Source: Sediminibacterium sp.
Lineage (GTDB): Bacteria > Bacteroidota > Bacteroidia > Chitinophagales > Chitinophagaceae
DNA: 64,000 nucleotides
Assembly (NCBI GenBank): GCA_016786865.1
Contig: JAEUVE010000012.1
Coordinates: 1 to 64,000 of the forward strand
Reading direction: 5' to 3'
Shown here: positions 41,290-51,094 of the stretch, in pieces
Position numbering within the stretch: the stretch's first letter is position 1
How the letters are laid out: each line of letters opens with the position of its first letter
Position numbers and translations under genes: made by a program
Notes under the pieces: generated by a model
Seen by the model: only the letters and a program-made list of their open reading frames with translations
What the model was told of the DNA's origin: nothing
Database searches by the model: none

Positions 41290-43200
41290 TTACAAATCGA
41301 GTTTCACTCCCCCCTTGAACCACTTTCCGGGCATGGGTGCGCCCAATAAATCGCTGTATCGTTGATCAAATACATTGTTAGCTTCAATAAATATTCCGAA
41401 TTTGTTTTTAATCAGGCTGGCACTGAGTTGCACATTCATTACAAAATACTCCCCCGAAATACCAGCAAAATTTGCCGTACCGGCTTGTGGTGTTCTCGTT
41501 TTGTACAGTCCGTTCAGGTGAATACCCAACCAATGATGGGAATACACCAGGTTGAAATTGGTCAGAAATCTGGCATGTGAGGAGAGGTAGAATGAAGGCG
41601 TAGCCTCACTGATCTTACTGTCCAGCCAAACTATTCCCAGTGTTGCCCAGATCCGTTGCTGTTCATTGAAGGAATGAATAAACTGCACATCGGTTTCCCA
41701 TCCGGAAGTGTTCACCTTACCGATGTTTTTAGCCAGGGCATAAGTTCCTAATGGAGAGAGGTTGTCTTTTCTGGGCATATCTGCATACGAAGTAGGCACC
41801 CAGTCGATCAGCATTTCCTGCTCCCTTCGGAACACACCTGTTGCAATTTTCCAGGACTGTCCTATGAAAAAATCTGCACCGGCTTCATAACTAAAAGATC
41901 GTTCTGTCAGCAAGCCCGGATTACCAATACTACCGCCCGTAACCAATGCTTTGTTGTAATTGTTGTACTGCTCAGTAAAATCTGCCTGTCGGATGGTTCT
42001 GCCGGCACTGGCCCTGAGCTGAATAAATTTTCGCTTATATGAGAAATTAACCTGAGGCGACCAATTGGTACCACTATTGTTGTTGTGATCTACCCGAATG
42101 GCAGCAGCTGTGGTAATGTACTGGCCAATCCCCTGATTCAATATCAGGAATCCGGCTGTATTAGTCAGACTGTGGTTGCCTCTGTCGTTGGAACGAATCT
42201 GCTTCTCCTGTAATTGAAATCCGCCAACCAGGGTTGTGAGCGGAGCAATGCGCTGTTCATAGCGTCCGTTCAGCTGGTAAAGAGAAGATCGGTTGTTGTT
42301 GGCGCCGGATATACTGTTGAAACGATATTCGTCGTCCACTTTTTTATAACCGGCATCCAATATAAAACGGCGCTTGTTTTTTTCGTAAGAAAGCCCCAAC
42401 TGATTCCAGAAACTGGTCACTTTTTCTTTTGCCGTATCGGATCCGAAACTGGTATAAAAATTCTGCGCGCTAAAATCTCTTTTATCCAATGCAGTTCTGG
42501 CACTTAGCTTCCAGTTTGGATTTAAATAATGAGATACAGAAACGGACGCCGAATAATTATGCACGTATCCCCTGGCACCACGCTGTAGCTGTCCGCTGGC
42601 GTCGTTGGTGATCAGTCCACCGCTCACCGCAGTTTTATTTTTCTGATAAAACCCGCCGAGATCCGTTCCAATTAAATCGTACTGACCTACCATGCTCTGC
42701 AACTTGACCTTACGTTGCTGTTGATTCAGTTTTGCAGCAAAGGTTTTGCTGATCACATGAATCACCCCTCCTACCGCATCGCTGCCAAAAACCGCAGAAG
42801 CTGCCCCTTTCAAAATTTCTATGCGATCAATCTCAACCGGTGAAAGAGGAATATAACTGTTGAAGTGTCCTGTATTGGGATCGTTCAGCCGGATACCATC
42901 CAGCAGGATCAATACCTGCTGAAAAGTTCCACCGCGCAATACAATATCGCTCTGTGCGCCCATGGCTCCCCTGGATTGCACTTCAATACCCGGAAGGTAA
43001 CGCAGCAATTCATCCAGGGAATGAACCGGAAGCTTATCAAATGCACTTCCTTTGATGCTGATGATATTCCTTCCGGTAACAGATGCCTGCATCGACTGTA
43101 ACGAGGCACTCACCGTAACCGGATCCAATTCAAGTGCATTTTCCTGTGCCTTTAGGGCTCCTGCAGCCAATGCCGCTACCATTATCAATCCTAATCTCAT
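41290..43200 (-). CDS. TonB-dependent receptor (BtuB-like layout)
   Basis: A 636-residue outer-membrane receptor with a signal peptide (MRLGLIMVAALAAGALKAQ). The TonB-box-like region is DPVTVSASLQ; the plug includes LPGIEVQSRGAMGAQSDIVL, RGGTFQQVLILLDGIRLNDP and IEILKGAASAVFGSDAVGG, and the barrel follows. It is shorter than SusC and lacks a CarboxypepD_reg domain, so it fits uptake of a small ligand such as a metal complex or vitamin. No cobalamin riboswitch was recognised upstream (43201-43353). Confidence 0.9.
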   Translation of the reverse strand: MRLGLIMVAALAAGALKAQENALELDPVTVSASLQSMQASVTGRNIISIKGSAFDKLPVHSLDELLRYLPGIEVQSRGAMGAQSDIVLRGGTFQQVLILLDGIRLNDPNTGHFNSYIPLSPVEIDRIEILKGAASAVFGSDAVGGVIHVISKTFAAKLNQQQRKVKLQSMVGQYDLIGTDLGGFYQKNKTAVSGGLITNDASGQLQRGARGYVHNYSASVSVSHYLNPNWKLSARTALDKRDFSAQNFYTSFGSDTAKEKVTSFWNQLGLSYEKNKRRFILDAGYKKVDDEYRFNSISGANNNRSSLYQLNGRYEQRIAPLTTLVGGFQLQEKQIRSNDRGNHSLTNTAGFLILNQGIGQYITTAAAIRVDHNNNSGTNWSPQVNFSYKRKFIQLRASAGRTIRQADFTEQYNNYNKALVTGGSIGNPGLLTERSFSYEAGADFFIGQSWKIATGVFRREQEMLIDWVPTSYADMPRKDNLSPLGTYALAKNIGKVNTSGWETDVQFIHSFNEQQRIWATLGIVWLDSKISEATPSFYLSSHARFLTNFNLVYSHHWLGIHLNGLYKTRTPQAGTANFAGISGEYFVMNVQLSASLIKNKFGIFIEANNVFDQRYSDLLGAPMPGKWFKGGVKLDL

Positions 43201-43353
43201 ACTTATCTGCTATTTAAACTCCTGAATACATTTCTCCAACAATTTCAGCTCCATCACAATGAGTTGTTGGCGCGAAAATACACGAACTCCACCGAGGACA
43301 GAAACCATCCTTCCTTTAATCATCTACATAAAATAATCGGTGAATGCGGATCC

Positions 43354-43809
43354 TTAATTCAATTGAACGGAAAAAGGATGCTTCATCGGCGGCAAACATT
43401 GCTGATCATCGCAGGCCATATACTCCACCGTTCCGGTGATCATGGTTTTTACGTTTGTCTTCAACTGTATCTTTTTAGTAAAAATGACATTGCCGTTGAA
43501 ATATTTAATGTGTACCCCAAACACTTCCTCATACTTTTCTTCCAGTTTTCCCTGCTCTAAAAAAGCACCTGTTGCGGAAGCCGGCAACAGCAAAGGATTG
43601 GAAGCTATTTTAATAACAGTGGGTGCAGGCCCTCCCTCCGGTGTATGCTGGGAATAAATATGCCAGGGAGCCGTCACAGCAGCAATCACCTTCAGCTCGT
43701 AGGTTTTATCTGCGATTTTTTTGGCACTATAGGTCCACTTTACCGGATTGGGAACTGCCCATAGATCTTTACCAACAAAAAGCAGTAAGGCAAGCAATAG
43801 TTTCTTCAT
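43354..43809 (-). CDS. Exported DsbD N-terminal-domain-like protein
   Basis: A 151-residue protein with a signal peptide (MKKLLLALLLFVGKDLWAV). The beta-sandwich matches the DsbD alpha / DsbC-corrector domain (PF11412): WTYSAKKIADKTYELKVIA, WHIYSQHTPEGGPAPT and MACDDQQCLPP, whose two Cys pair as in DsbD. Full DsbD adds eight membrane helices and a thioredoxin domain, absent here. It may pass electrons from a separate redox protein. It is 153 bp upstream of the TonB receptor gene on the same strand. Confidence 0.8.
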   Translation of the reverse strand: MKKLLLALLLFVGKDLWAVPNPVKWTYSAKKIADKTYELKVIAAVTAPWHIYSQHTPEGGPAPTVIKIASNPLLLPASATGAFLEQGKLEEKYEEVFGVHIKYFNGNVIFTKKIQLKTNVKTMITGTVEYMACDDQQCLPPMKHPFSVQLN

Positions 43810-43968
43810 GGAGCTTTTTTTCTAAAGACGTTGATGATCAAAAAAAAGACTAGTCCGATTTGTTAATATTTTACTAATGAAAAAAAGTCAAAAAAAAGTT
43901 TGATCCAGAGTAGTTCTTTTTTGTTTTTCAAACGTCTTATTATAGAGAGTTTAATTACTAGTTGGTTT

Positions 43969-44008
43969 AAAGCGCTTCACAAGGCCTGGCCTTCGTGGGG
44001 CGCTTTTT
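43969..44008 (+). terminator. Strong orphan hairpin terminator (plus-strand T-run)
   Basis: AAAGCGC (43969-43975) pairs with GCGCTTT, and inside it AAGGCC pairs with GGCCTT, followed on the plus strand by TTTTT. No plus-strand gene lies upstream within reach (43354-43809 is minus), so it may end an unannotated small RNA. The gap 43810-44193 contains no protein gene that can be supported. Confidence 0.6.
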
Positions 44009-44114
44009 AACAAAGATTCGTAATGATCCTCCTACACATCAACGACAGATAATAAAGAAGTAATATCATAAGATATATAGCACCTTTTTTCTCATGTGCA
44101 GTTTCTAAAACCAC

Positions 44115-44145
44115 GCGCCCCTGCTTTCAGGGGCGCTCGTTTTTT
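44115..44145 (+). terminator. Second strong hairpin terminator
   Basis: GCGCCCCTG (44115-44123) and CAGGGGCGC (44128-44136) form a perfect 9-bp stem with a CTTT loop, followed by TCGTTTTTT. It is 48 bp beyond the end of the minus-strand FKBP-like gene. The T-run is on the plus strand, so plus-strand transcription is implied, though it could also weakly terminate the minus gene. Confidence 0.65.
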
Positions 44146-44193
44146 GCACGATCCTTACAAAGGAAAAACAGCCATTGGTTTCTATTTATATTT

Positions 44194-45075
44194 CTATTTC
44201 ATTTCCAACACTTGTAGTTCTATCAGCAGATCGTCGTTCACTTTTATTTTAGAAACGGAAGACTGTGGGCCGGTAATATGCACTGCAGGCAGGTAGATCC
44301 GCAGGGTACTGCCCGATCTGAGCGCATGGGTCAGGTCCTCCACCGGGTAAGGCCAGAAGGCCCTGCCTGTGGTAAAGGAAACCGTATCCTGCCTGGCTAT
44401 CACGGTATCTTTCAAAGTACTTATGTTCAGTATGGCTTTTATATAAGTACCTGTGTCTGCAGCCCTGCCTGTGCCGTACCAGACCCATTGCAGCCAGGCA
44501 TCCCGCTGCTGCTCCGCTTTAATCTTGTGCTGTTTCAGATAAGCGGCAATGCGTTTCATCCCCAGTTGTTGTTGCAGTCGTTTTACCCTTTCCTGTTCCT
44601 TCATCCGGTCTGCCTGTAACAGGCTGTCGTTCCCAAACACTTCCACTACTTTAAAACGGGTGATCCATTCATCGGTTGGCTTCATCCACGCAGGAAGCTG
44701 TTTCAGGATTTGTTTCTTCAACATGGAGTCTACCGATTGAACTGTTTCCACACTGTCTCCTTTTCGCAGGCCATAATCAAATACTTCCAACGGATTGTAG
44801 CGGTTACCATAACCCGGCATCACTGTATAATACAAGGGCATAAGTTCATAAGTCTGATCAATCACCTGGTCTCCCACTTTTTGTACATAATGAATTTTAG
44901 CAGTAGTACCCATTTTGGCCAGTGCCCCCTGGTTGTTGCTGCAAATCAGCCGATAGCGCAACCCGGTTTCTGTTTGATAATAGGTGACTGGTGCCGTATT
45001 GTACACCAGGAGCACCAGGAATAGGACAAGTATAAGTACCCAATAAATGTATTTCTTGTATGGCTGTATCATCAA
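44194..45075 (-). CDS. Membrane-anchored FKBP-type peptidyl-prolyl isomerase-like protein
   Basis: A 293-residue protein with an N-terminal signal anchor (YIYWVLILVLFLVLLVY). Two FKBP-like halves are visible: ALAKMGTTAKIHYVQKVGDQ with MPGYGNRYNPLEVFDYGLRK, and then GRAFWPYPVEDLTHALRSGS with LRIYLPAVHITG. FKBP enzymes assist proline isomerisation in folding; Bacteroidota tandem variants are poorly characterised and active-site residues are partly changed, so activity is uncertain. Confidence 0.6.
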   Translation of the reverse strand: MMIQPYKKYIYWVLILVLFLVLLVYNTAPVTYYQTETGLRYRLICSNNQGALAKMGTTAKIHYVQKVGDQVIDQTYELMPLYYTVMPGYGNRYNPLEVFDYGLRKGDSVETVQSVDSMLKKQILKQLPAWMKPTDEWITRFKVVEVFGNDSLLQADRMKEQERVKRLQQQLGMKRIAAYLKQHKIKAEQQRDAWLQWVWYGTGRAADTGTYIKAILNISTLKDTVIARQDTVSFTTGRAFWPYPVEDLTHALRSGSTLRIYLPAVHITGPQSSVSKIKVNDDLLIELQVLEMK

Positions 45076-45178
45076 AAGGCCTTTAAATAAAGACGTTTGA
45101 AACCGGCAAAAGAACTATCCCGGCACAGAGATTTTTCATTTTAACCTGTTTCAACTAACTTGTAAGAAATAGCTGAAC

Positions 45179-46147
45179 ATGCCGCAAACCCTGTTTTTTC
45201 GCTGCTCCCTGGTCCTTTTACTAAGTCTGGCCCTGCATTCCGGCTACGCGCAGGAAAAGAAAATACCAGACACAGTAAAAGCAGGGGTATACATCACAAG
45301 CATCCACGATATCGATTTCAAGCAGAACGAATATGCGGTGAACCTCTGGCTTTGGCTCAAGTACAAGAACAGGGATTTTAACTTTGAGCAAAACCTGGAA
45401 ATACCTCAGGCTAAATCGTTCAGCAAACTCTATACAACCACCGATTTTTCCGGAGGTGAAATTTATATGCTGATGAAGCTCCAGTGCCTGATGAAAGACT
45501 CGTGGAAAATCAGCAACTTTCCCTTCGACAAACAGATGCTTCGGCTCTCCTTCGAAAACTCTCAGTTCGATTCAGAATCACTGGTATTTGTTCCAGACAC
45601 GCTGGGCAATCATTATGACCCCCGTTTTACCCTGCGCGGATGGAATATAGACAGTTTCAGCATCGTGAACGGTATTAAGCTTTACGAAACCGGTTTTGGC
45701 GATGCCAGCCTGGATACACCGCATACAGAATACAGCAACCTCAAAGTACGGGTAGGCATTACCCGCGAGGCAGGTGGCATCTTCTGGAAAATGTTCCTGG
45801 GCATGTATGTAGCCTTCCTGATTTCCTTTATCTGTTTCTTCATTCATGCAGACAGTATCGACTCCCGATTTGGATTGAGTGTGGGTGCATTGTTTGCTGC
45901 CATTGGTAACAAATACATTATTGATTCCGCCTTACCGGAATCCGTTACCTACACACTTGTAGATACCCTGCACGGCCTCACCCTGTTTTTCATTTTTGCC
46001 ATGGTCAGCTTTTCGGTATACTGCCTATCACTGATTAAAAAGAACCAGATTGCCAAGGCAGACCGGATGGATAAAATCGGGGCAGCCGTTTGTATCGCTG
46101 CTTATATTTTGTTGAACTTTTATTTTATTCAAAAAGCTATTGGCTGA
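45179..46147 (+). CDS. Pentameric ligand-gated ion channel homologue (Cys-loop type)
   Basis: A 322-residue protein with a signal peptide (MPQTLFFRCSLVLLLSLALH, cleavage near HSGYAQ). The extracellular beta-sandwich has the pLGIC pattern: VKAGVYITSIHDIDFKQNEY, WLWLKYKNRDFNF and the Cys-loop-like segment with NFPFDKQMLRLSFEN. Four membrane helices follow (about 200-220, 235-250, 262-290, 303-320). Bacterial pLGICs such as GLIC and ELIC show the same layout. The ligand is unknown. Its end overlaps the convergent SixA-like gene by 11 bp. Confidence 0.75.
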   Translation: MPQTLFFRCSLVLLLSLALHSGYAQEKKIPDTVKAGVYITSIHDIDFKQNEYAVNLWLWLKYKNRDFNFEQNLEIPQAKSFSKLYTTTDFSGGEIYMLMKLQCLMKDSWKISNFPFDKQMLRLSFENSQFDSESLVFVPDTLGNHYDPRFTLRGWNIDSFSIVNGIKLYETGFGDASLDTPHTEYSNLKVRVGITREAGGIFWKMFLGMYVAFLISFICFFIHADSIDSRFGLSVGALFAAIGNKYIIDSALPESVTYTLVDTLHGLTLFFIFAMVSFSVYCLSLIKKNQIAKADRMDKIGAAVCIAAYILLNFYFIQKAIG

Positions 46148-46700
46148 TCATGGCGCCACCGCCCCCATGATGCGGAGTACCGTAATGCGCATAGGTTACG
46201 CTGATGATGCCTTTTGGATCAATCTCCACTTTAAACAGGTAATCGTAATCGTCTTCTGTTAATTCCGGAACAGGTCTCTTACCTCCCAGTGCCTCAATGG
46301 TTTCCAGCAACGTATTGGAATGGCCAACCACCAAAATGGTTGCGCCCTTGTTTTCGGTGAGAATCTTCTCTGCAAGTGAAGGCAGTGCTTTGGAATCGTA
46401 TATCACCAGTTGCTTCGCCGCAGGAAAATGCGCCACGGTTTGCCGGGTTCTTTTTCTTTCGGTGGAATATACGATAGTTGGTTGCTGCGAACGAAGTTGT
46501 TGAAACAGGTCCTTAGCACGCTGCTGACCTGCTGCGCTCAGATTCGGATCCTGCCGCTGAGCCAGCGCCGTATCTTTTTCTCCATGCCGTACAATCCAGA
46601 TGGTGGTGGTTTGCGCATGCAGACTTTCTGTGGCATAAAAGTTCATCAGCAAAGCAACCATCAAAGCAATCAACGGAACTGCGGCTATCTTTTTTTTCAT
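46137..46700 (-). CDS. Histidine phosphatase, SixA / phosphoglycerate-mutase type
   Basis: About 187 residues; ATG at 46700 (MKKKIAAVPLIALMV) is preferred because it gives a clean signal peptide ending near ATESLHAQ. The catalytic RHG motif is WIVRHGEKDTAL; the second His is in LVVGHSNTLLETIE. The family dephosphorylates phosphohistidine or small phosphoesters; an exported version suggests a periplasmic phosphatase. Its substrate is not predicted. Confidence 0.85.
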   Translation of the reverse strand: MKKKIAAVPLIALMVALLMNFYATESLHAQTTTIWIVRHGEKDTALAQRQDPNLSAAGQQRAKDLFQQLRSQQPTIVYSTERKRTRQTVAHFPAAKQLVIYDSKALPSLAEKILTENKGATILVVGHSNTLLETIEALGGKRPVPELTEDDYDYLFKVEIDPKGIISVTYAHYGTPHHGGGGAMISQ

Positions 46701-47008
46701 CCTGATCTTTTTTGGGAAATTAAGCATTTCCGCTGTGAATCATTTTTCCGTTGGTAACATAACCCTTTTTTTTTGCAGGATTTAGCTTGTCTGCTGCTGA
46801 AAACATCCAATTACACTTCTATAGTTTGCAACTAAGCGCATTTAATGCCGCAACATCCTGCACAAGTGTTTTTTCTGTATTTTTTTTGCTAGCATTGCGT
46901 AGTTTTTCATCGGCAGGAACTTCGCCCCCAGCTTCCCTAAGGCCTGTAAAACAATGCTTTATCCGTTTTTAAAACATTAATCTTTTACCTCAAACTGTTT
47001 GAATTAAT

Positions 47009-48847
47009 ATGTGTGGAATTGTTGGTTATACCGGTCCCAGAGAAGCTTATCCCGTTATCCTGAAAGGACTGAAAAGATTGGAATACAGAGGTTACGACAG
47101 TTCAGGGGTTGCCCTTCTGAACAATCACCAGCTTAAAGTATATAAGAAGAAAGGCAAAGTGGCCGAGCTGGAAGAAAGCGCCATGGGGCTGGATACCCAT
47201 GCGCATATTGGCATTGGTCATACCCGTTGGGCTACACATGGTGAACCGAGCGACCGCAATGCTCACCCGCACCAGTCGCAGAGCGGCAACCTGGCTATGA
47301 TTCACAATGGCATCATCGAGAACTATGCACAAATTAAAAAGGAACTGGTTTCCAAAGGATACGATTTCAAGAGCGACACCGATACGGAAGTATTGCTGAA
47401 CTTTATTGAAGACATCAAGATCAACAACAATTGCACCCTGGAAGAAGCGCTGCGAATTGCCCTGAAAAGGATTGTAGGCGCTTATTGCATTCTGCTGATC
47501 TCCAACGACGATCCGGATACCATCATCGCTGCCCGCAAGGGCAGTCCGCTGGTGATTGGCATTGGCAAGGGGGAACATTTCCTGGCCAGCGACGCCTCCC
47601 CCATCATAGAATACACCAAAGAAGTGGTGTATGTAAACGATTATGAAATTGCCATTGTAAAGCCGGATGAACTCATTCTGAAAAATCTGGGTAACGAAAA
47701 GCAAACTCCTTTCATTACCAAACTGGATATGGAACTGGCCGCTATTGAAAAAGGGGGGTACGACCATTTTATGCTCAAGGAAATTCATGAGCAGCCCAGT
47801 ACCATCTTTGATTGTTTGCGGGGCCGGTTGTTGCCGCAAACCGGTCAGATCATGATGGGTGGTATTGAAAACAATATGGAGGCTTTTGTAAAAGCCAACC
47901 GCATCATCATTGTAGCCTGTGGTACCAGCTGGCATGCCGGTCTGGTAGCTGAATATTTAATTGAAGAACTTTGCCGGATTCCTGTTGAAGTGGAATATGC
48001 CTCCGAGTTCCGGTACCGCAATCCGGTGATCCACCAGGGCGATGTAATCATTGCCATTTCACAAAGTGGTGAAACAGCCGATACCCTTGTGGCGCTGGAA
48101 AGCGCCAAGGAAAAAGGAGCATTTATTTTTGGCGTTGTGAATGCCGTAGGAAGCAGTATTGCCCGACTGAGCCATGCGGGAGCCTATACCCATTCCGGAC
48201 CCGAAATTGGAGTTGCCAGCACCAAGGCTTTTACTGGTCAGCTGGCAGTATTGATGATGATGGCTCTGAAAATCGGTTATGCAAAAGGCACCATTAGCCA
48301 GGATCGATACATGCAACTGATTTACGATCTGGATACGGTTCCTGCTAAAGTGCAGGAAATTTTAGCCGACACTTCCAACATCCAACGCATTGCAGAAAAA
48401 TACAAGGATGCCAGCGACTTTTTATTCCTGGGAAGAGGATATAATTTCCCCGTTGCCCTGGAAGGCGCATTGAAGTTAAAAGAGATTTCCTACATACATG
48501 CAGAAGGTTATCCTGCCGCAGAAATGAAGCATGGCCCCATTGCCCTCGTAGACGAACACCTGCCGGTCGTATTCGTTGCCACTAAGGATTCGTACTACGA
48601 AAAGATTGTTTCGAATGTGCAGGAAATCAAAGCCAGAAAAGGAAAAGTGATTGCCGTAGCAACCGTGGGAGACGACATTATTCCTGGCATGGCCGACGAT
48701 GTAATGCTGGTACCGGATGCAGATGAAGTAATCGCCCCTCTGTTGAGTGTTATTCCATTACAATTACTGAGCTACTATACAGGACTTGCCAAAGGACTGG
48801 ATGTAGACAAGCCCCGAAACCTTGCGAAGAGCGTAACCGTTGAATAA
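47009..48847 (+). CDS. glmS: Glutamine-fructose-6-phosphate aminotransferase (isomerising)
   Basis: A 612-residue GlmS. It starts MCGIVGYTGPREAYPVILKG with the catalytic Cys2 of the Ntn glutaminase domain (1-230). Two SIS sugar-isomerase domains follow (about 290-425, 460-600), with CGTSWHAGL and SQSGETADTLVAL, and the family C-terminus NLAKSVTVE. It makes glucosamine-6-phosphate for peptidoglycan and LPS. No glmS ribozyme was recognised in the upstream 281 bp. DUF4954 follows 10 bp later. Confidence 0.98.
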   Translation: MCGIVGYTGPREAYPVILKGLKRLEYRGYDSSGVALLNNHQLKVYKKKGKVAELEESAMGLDTHAHIGIGHTRWATHGEPSDRNAHPHQSQSGNLAMIHNGIIENYAQIKKELVSKGYDFKSDTDTEVLLNFIEDIKINNNCTLEEALRIALKRIVGAYCILLISNDDPDTIIAARKGSPLVIGIGKGEHFLASDASPIIEYTKEVVYVNDYEIAIVKPDELILKNLGNEKQTPFITKLDMELAAIEKGGYDHFMLKEIHEQPSTIFDCLRGRLLPQTGQIMMGGIENNMEAFVKANRIIIVACGTSWHAGLVAEYLIEELCRIPVEVEYASEFRYRNPVIHQGDVIIAISQSGETADTLVALESAKEKGAFIFGVVNAVGSSIARLSHAGAYTHSGPEIGVASTKAFTGQLAVLMMMALKIGYAKGTISQDRYMQLIYDLDTVPAKVQEILADTSNIQRIAEKYKDASDFLFLGRGYNFPVALEGALKLKEISYIHAEGYPAAEMKHGPIALVDEHLPVVFVATKDSYYEKIVSNVQEIKARKGKVIAVATVGDDIIPGMADDVMLVPDADEVIAPLLSVIPLQLLSYYTGLAKGLDVDKPRNLAKSVTVE

Positions 48848-48857
48848 ACCAACCCAA

Positions 48858-51080
48858 ATGGCGCAAAACATTATCCATAAAACACCACTTGATTCATTAG
48901 GATATAATTTTATTAAAGACCATCATATTCCCAAAGGAAAGGATGAATATTACCTCAGGAATATTCAGCTGAAAAATGGTATCCACTACCGAAAACTGTC
49001 TGCTTATGAAATTGAGCAGCTGGTTCGCAACGGCAATACCTCCGACAACTGGAACAACATTCTGGTTTCGGATGCATTCAATCCGGCATTGGTTAAAAAC
49101 TGTACTTTTTATGGATTGGTCCGAATCGGGAAACTGGAATCATTTTGCTTAACCTTCAGCGACCTGAAAGCGCCGGTTGGACTGTACAATTCCACCATCA
49201 TCAGCTGCGACTTTGGCGACAATGTGGTCATCAACAATGTAGATTACCTGTCTCATTATATCATTGGCAGCGAAGTCATGATCACCAATGTAAACGAATT
49301 GGTTACCACCAATCATGCCAAATTTGGCAACGGGGTTCTGAAGACAGATGAAAAAGAAGAAGTTCGTATCTGGATGGAAATCTGCAATGAGAATACAGGC
49401 CGCAGGGTCATGCCCTTCAATGGCATGCTTCCCGGCGATGCTTTTCTCTGGAGTCGTTTCAGAGACAACCAGTTGCTGCAGGACAAGTTTAAAGCATTTA
49501 CCGAAAAGAAATGCGATAATAAAAGAGGTTACTACGGTAAGATTGGCGACCGTACCGTGATCAAGAATTGCAAGATCATCAAAGATGTATGGGTAGGCCC
49601 TGATGCTTATTTTAAAGGAGCCAATAAACTCAAGAACCTTACCGTAAATTCCGGTGAAGCCGGCAGAACACAGATTGGGGAAGGTTGCGAAATGGTGAAT
49701 GGCATTATCGGATATGGCTGCCGGATTTTCTATGGCGTAAAAGCCGTTCGATTCATCATGGCAGATCATTCGCAACTGAAATACGGCGCTCGTTTGATCA
49801 ACTCTTACCTGGGACAAAATGCCACCATCTCCTGCTGTGAGGTATTGAACTCGCTGATCTTTCCCGCTCACGAGCAACACCATAACAACTCATTTCTCTG
49901 CGCTGCCCTCGTTATGGGACAAAGCAATATTGCTGCCGGCGCCACCATTGGTTCCAACCACAACAGCCGGAGTGCAGACGGTGAAATCATTATGGGAAGA
50001 GGCTTCTGGCCCGGCCTCTGTGTGAGCCTGAAACATAATTCTGTATTTGCGTCTTTCAGCATGGTGAGCAAGGGCGATTATCCTGCCGAACTCAATATTG
50101 ATATTCCGTTCAGCCTCATCAGCAACGATCTGCATAAAGACCAGCTGACCATCATGCCTGCTTACTGGTTTCTTTATAATATGTATGCCCTGTCTAGAAA
50201 TGCCTGGAAATACCAGGACAGAGACAAGCGGTCCGATAAAACACAGGTACTGGAATACGATTACCTGGCACCAGATTCCATCAACGAAATATTTGAAGCC
50301 TTAACCAAACTGGAATTATATACGGGTAAAGCCTATTTACGCAGTCAGAAAAAAACGCCTTCCGATCCAAAAGAAGCCATTGAAGTAGGTCGCCTCTTGC
50401 TGAAGAGCAACAATAAACTGGTGAACCAACTGGAAATTGTTGCCGACGGCATAGAAAACAGTAAGCGCAAAACCGTACTTATAAAAGTATTGGCGGCTTA
50501 CCAGGTGTTCGAAGACATTGTTCGCTTTTATGGCGTGAAACACCTGCTGGAACTAATACAGGAAAAACAGCCCTCCACCCTGGCCGATCTGCGCAAACTG
50601 ATTCCTGCTAAACTCAGCAGAGGCAGCTGGGTAAATATTGGAGGCCAACTCATGCCCGAAGCGGAGCTGACCGATATCAAAAACAAAATCCTGAAAAATA
50701 AACTTCGCAGTTGGGACGATTTACACGAGCAATACCGGATCAAGGGACAGGCTTACCCCCAACAAAAACAAATGCATGCACTTGCAGCGCTCAGCGATAT
50801 CAGTCAGCTGCCACTGAACAAGCTGGACGAACACCAGCTGGCCTACCTGCTGAACACTGCAGTTACCACCAAGGAATGGATCACCAAAGGCATTCATGAT
50901 TCAAGGGCCAAAGACTATTCCAACCCTTTCAGGAAAATGGTGTACGAAAGCTTTGCCGAAATGAACGAAGTGGTGGGCAAACTGGAAAACAACAGTTTCA
51001 TCAAAGACCAGAACATTCAGCTGGCCGCATTCAAGAAAGAGATTCAGGCGCTGAAAAAGAAATTCAGTATCAAGGCATAA
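48858..51080 (+). CDS. DUF4954 family beta-helix protein
   Basis: About 740 residues from ATG at 48858 (MAQNIIHKTPLDSLGYNFIK); an upstream TTG at 48840 is less likely. The central part (about 85-400) shows hexapeptide-like repeats, i.e. a left-handed beta helix (NSTIISCDFGDNVVINNVDY, GAGATIGSNHNSRSADGEI-type turns). A helical C-terminal third follows. This Bacteroidota family is acyltransferase-like in fold but uncharacterised. Co-transcription with glmS suggests an amino-sugar or cell-envelope role. Confidence 0.8.
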   Translation: MAQNIIHKTPLDSLGYNFIKDHHIPKGKDEYYLRNIQLKNGIHYRKLSAYEIEQLVRNGNTSDNWNNILVSDAFNPALVKNCTFYGLVRIGKLESFCLTFSDLKAPVGLYNSTIISCDFGDNVVINNVDYLSHYIIGSEVMITNVNELVTTNHAKFGNGVLKTDEKEEVRIWMEICNENTGRRVMPFNGMLPGDAFLWSRFRDNQLLQDKFKAFTEKKCDNKRGYYGKIGDRTVIKNCKIIKDVWVGPDAYFKGANKLKNLTVNSGEAGRTQIGEGCEMVNGIIGYGCRIFYGVKAVRFIMADHSQLKYGARLINSYLGQNATISCCEVLNSLIFPAHEQHHNNSFLCAALVMGQSNIAAGATIGSNHNSRSADGEIIMGRGFWPGLCVSLKHNSVFASFSMVSKGDYPAELNIDIPFSLISNDLHKDQLTIMPAYWFLYNMYALSRNAWKYQDRDKRSDKTQVLEYDYLAPDSINEIFEALTKLELYTGKAYLRSQKKTPSDPKEAIEVGRLLLKSNNKLVNQLEIVADGIENSKRKTVLIKVLAAYQVFEDIVRFYGVKHLLELIQEKQPSTLADLRKLIPAKLSRGSWVNIGGQLMPEAELTDIKNKILKNKLRSWDDLHEQYRIKGQAYPQQKQMHALAALSDISQLPLNKLDEHQLAYLLNTAVTTKEWITKGIHDSRAKDYSNPFRKMVYESFAEMNEVVGKLENNSFIKDQNIQLAAFKKEIQALKKKFSIKA

Positions 51081-51094
51081 ATCTGCTATAAAAT

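Noticed and set aside
43201..43353. Cobalamin riboswitch upstream of the BtuB-like receptor
   Set aside because: No B12-box-like GCCACTG or surrounding pattern was seen in the 153 bp upstream of the gene.
46728..47008. glmS ribozyme or short ORF (46787-46972) upstream of glmS
   Set aside because: No conserved ribozyme core was recognised, glmS ribozymes are chiefly in Firmicutes, and the ORF has no recognisable family or good ribosome-binding context.
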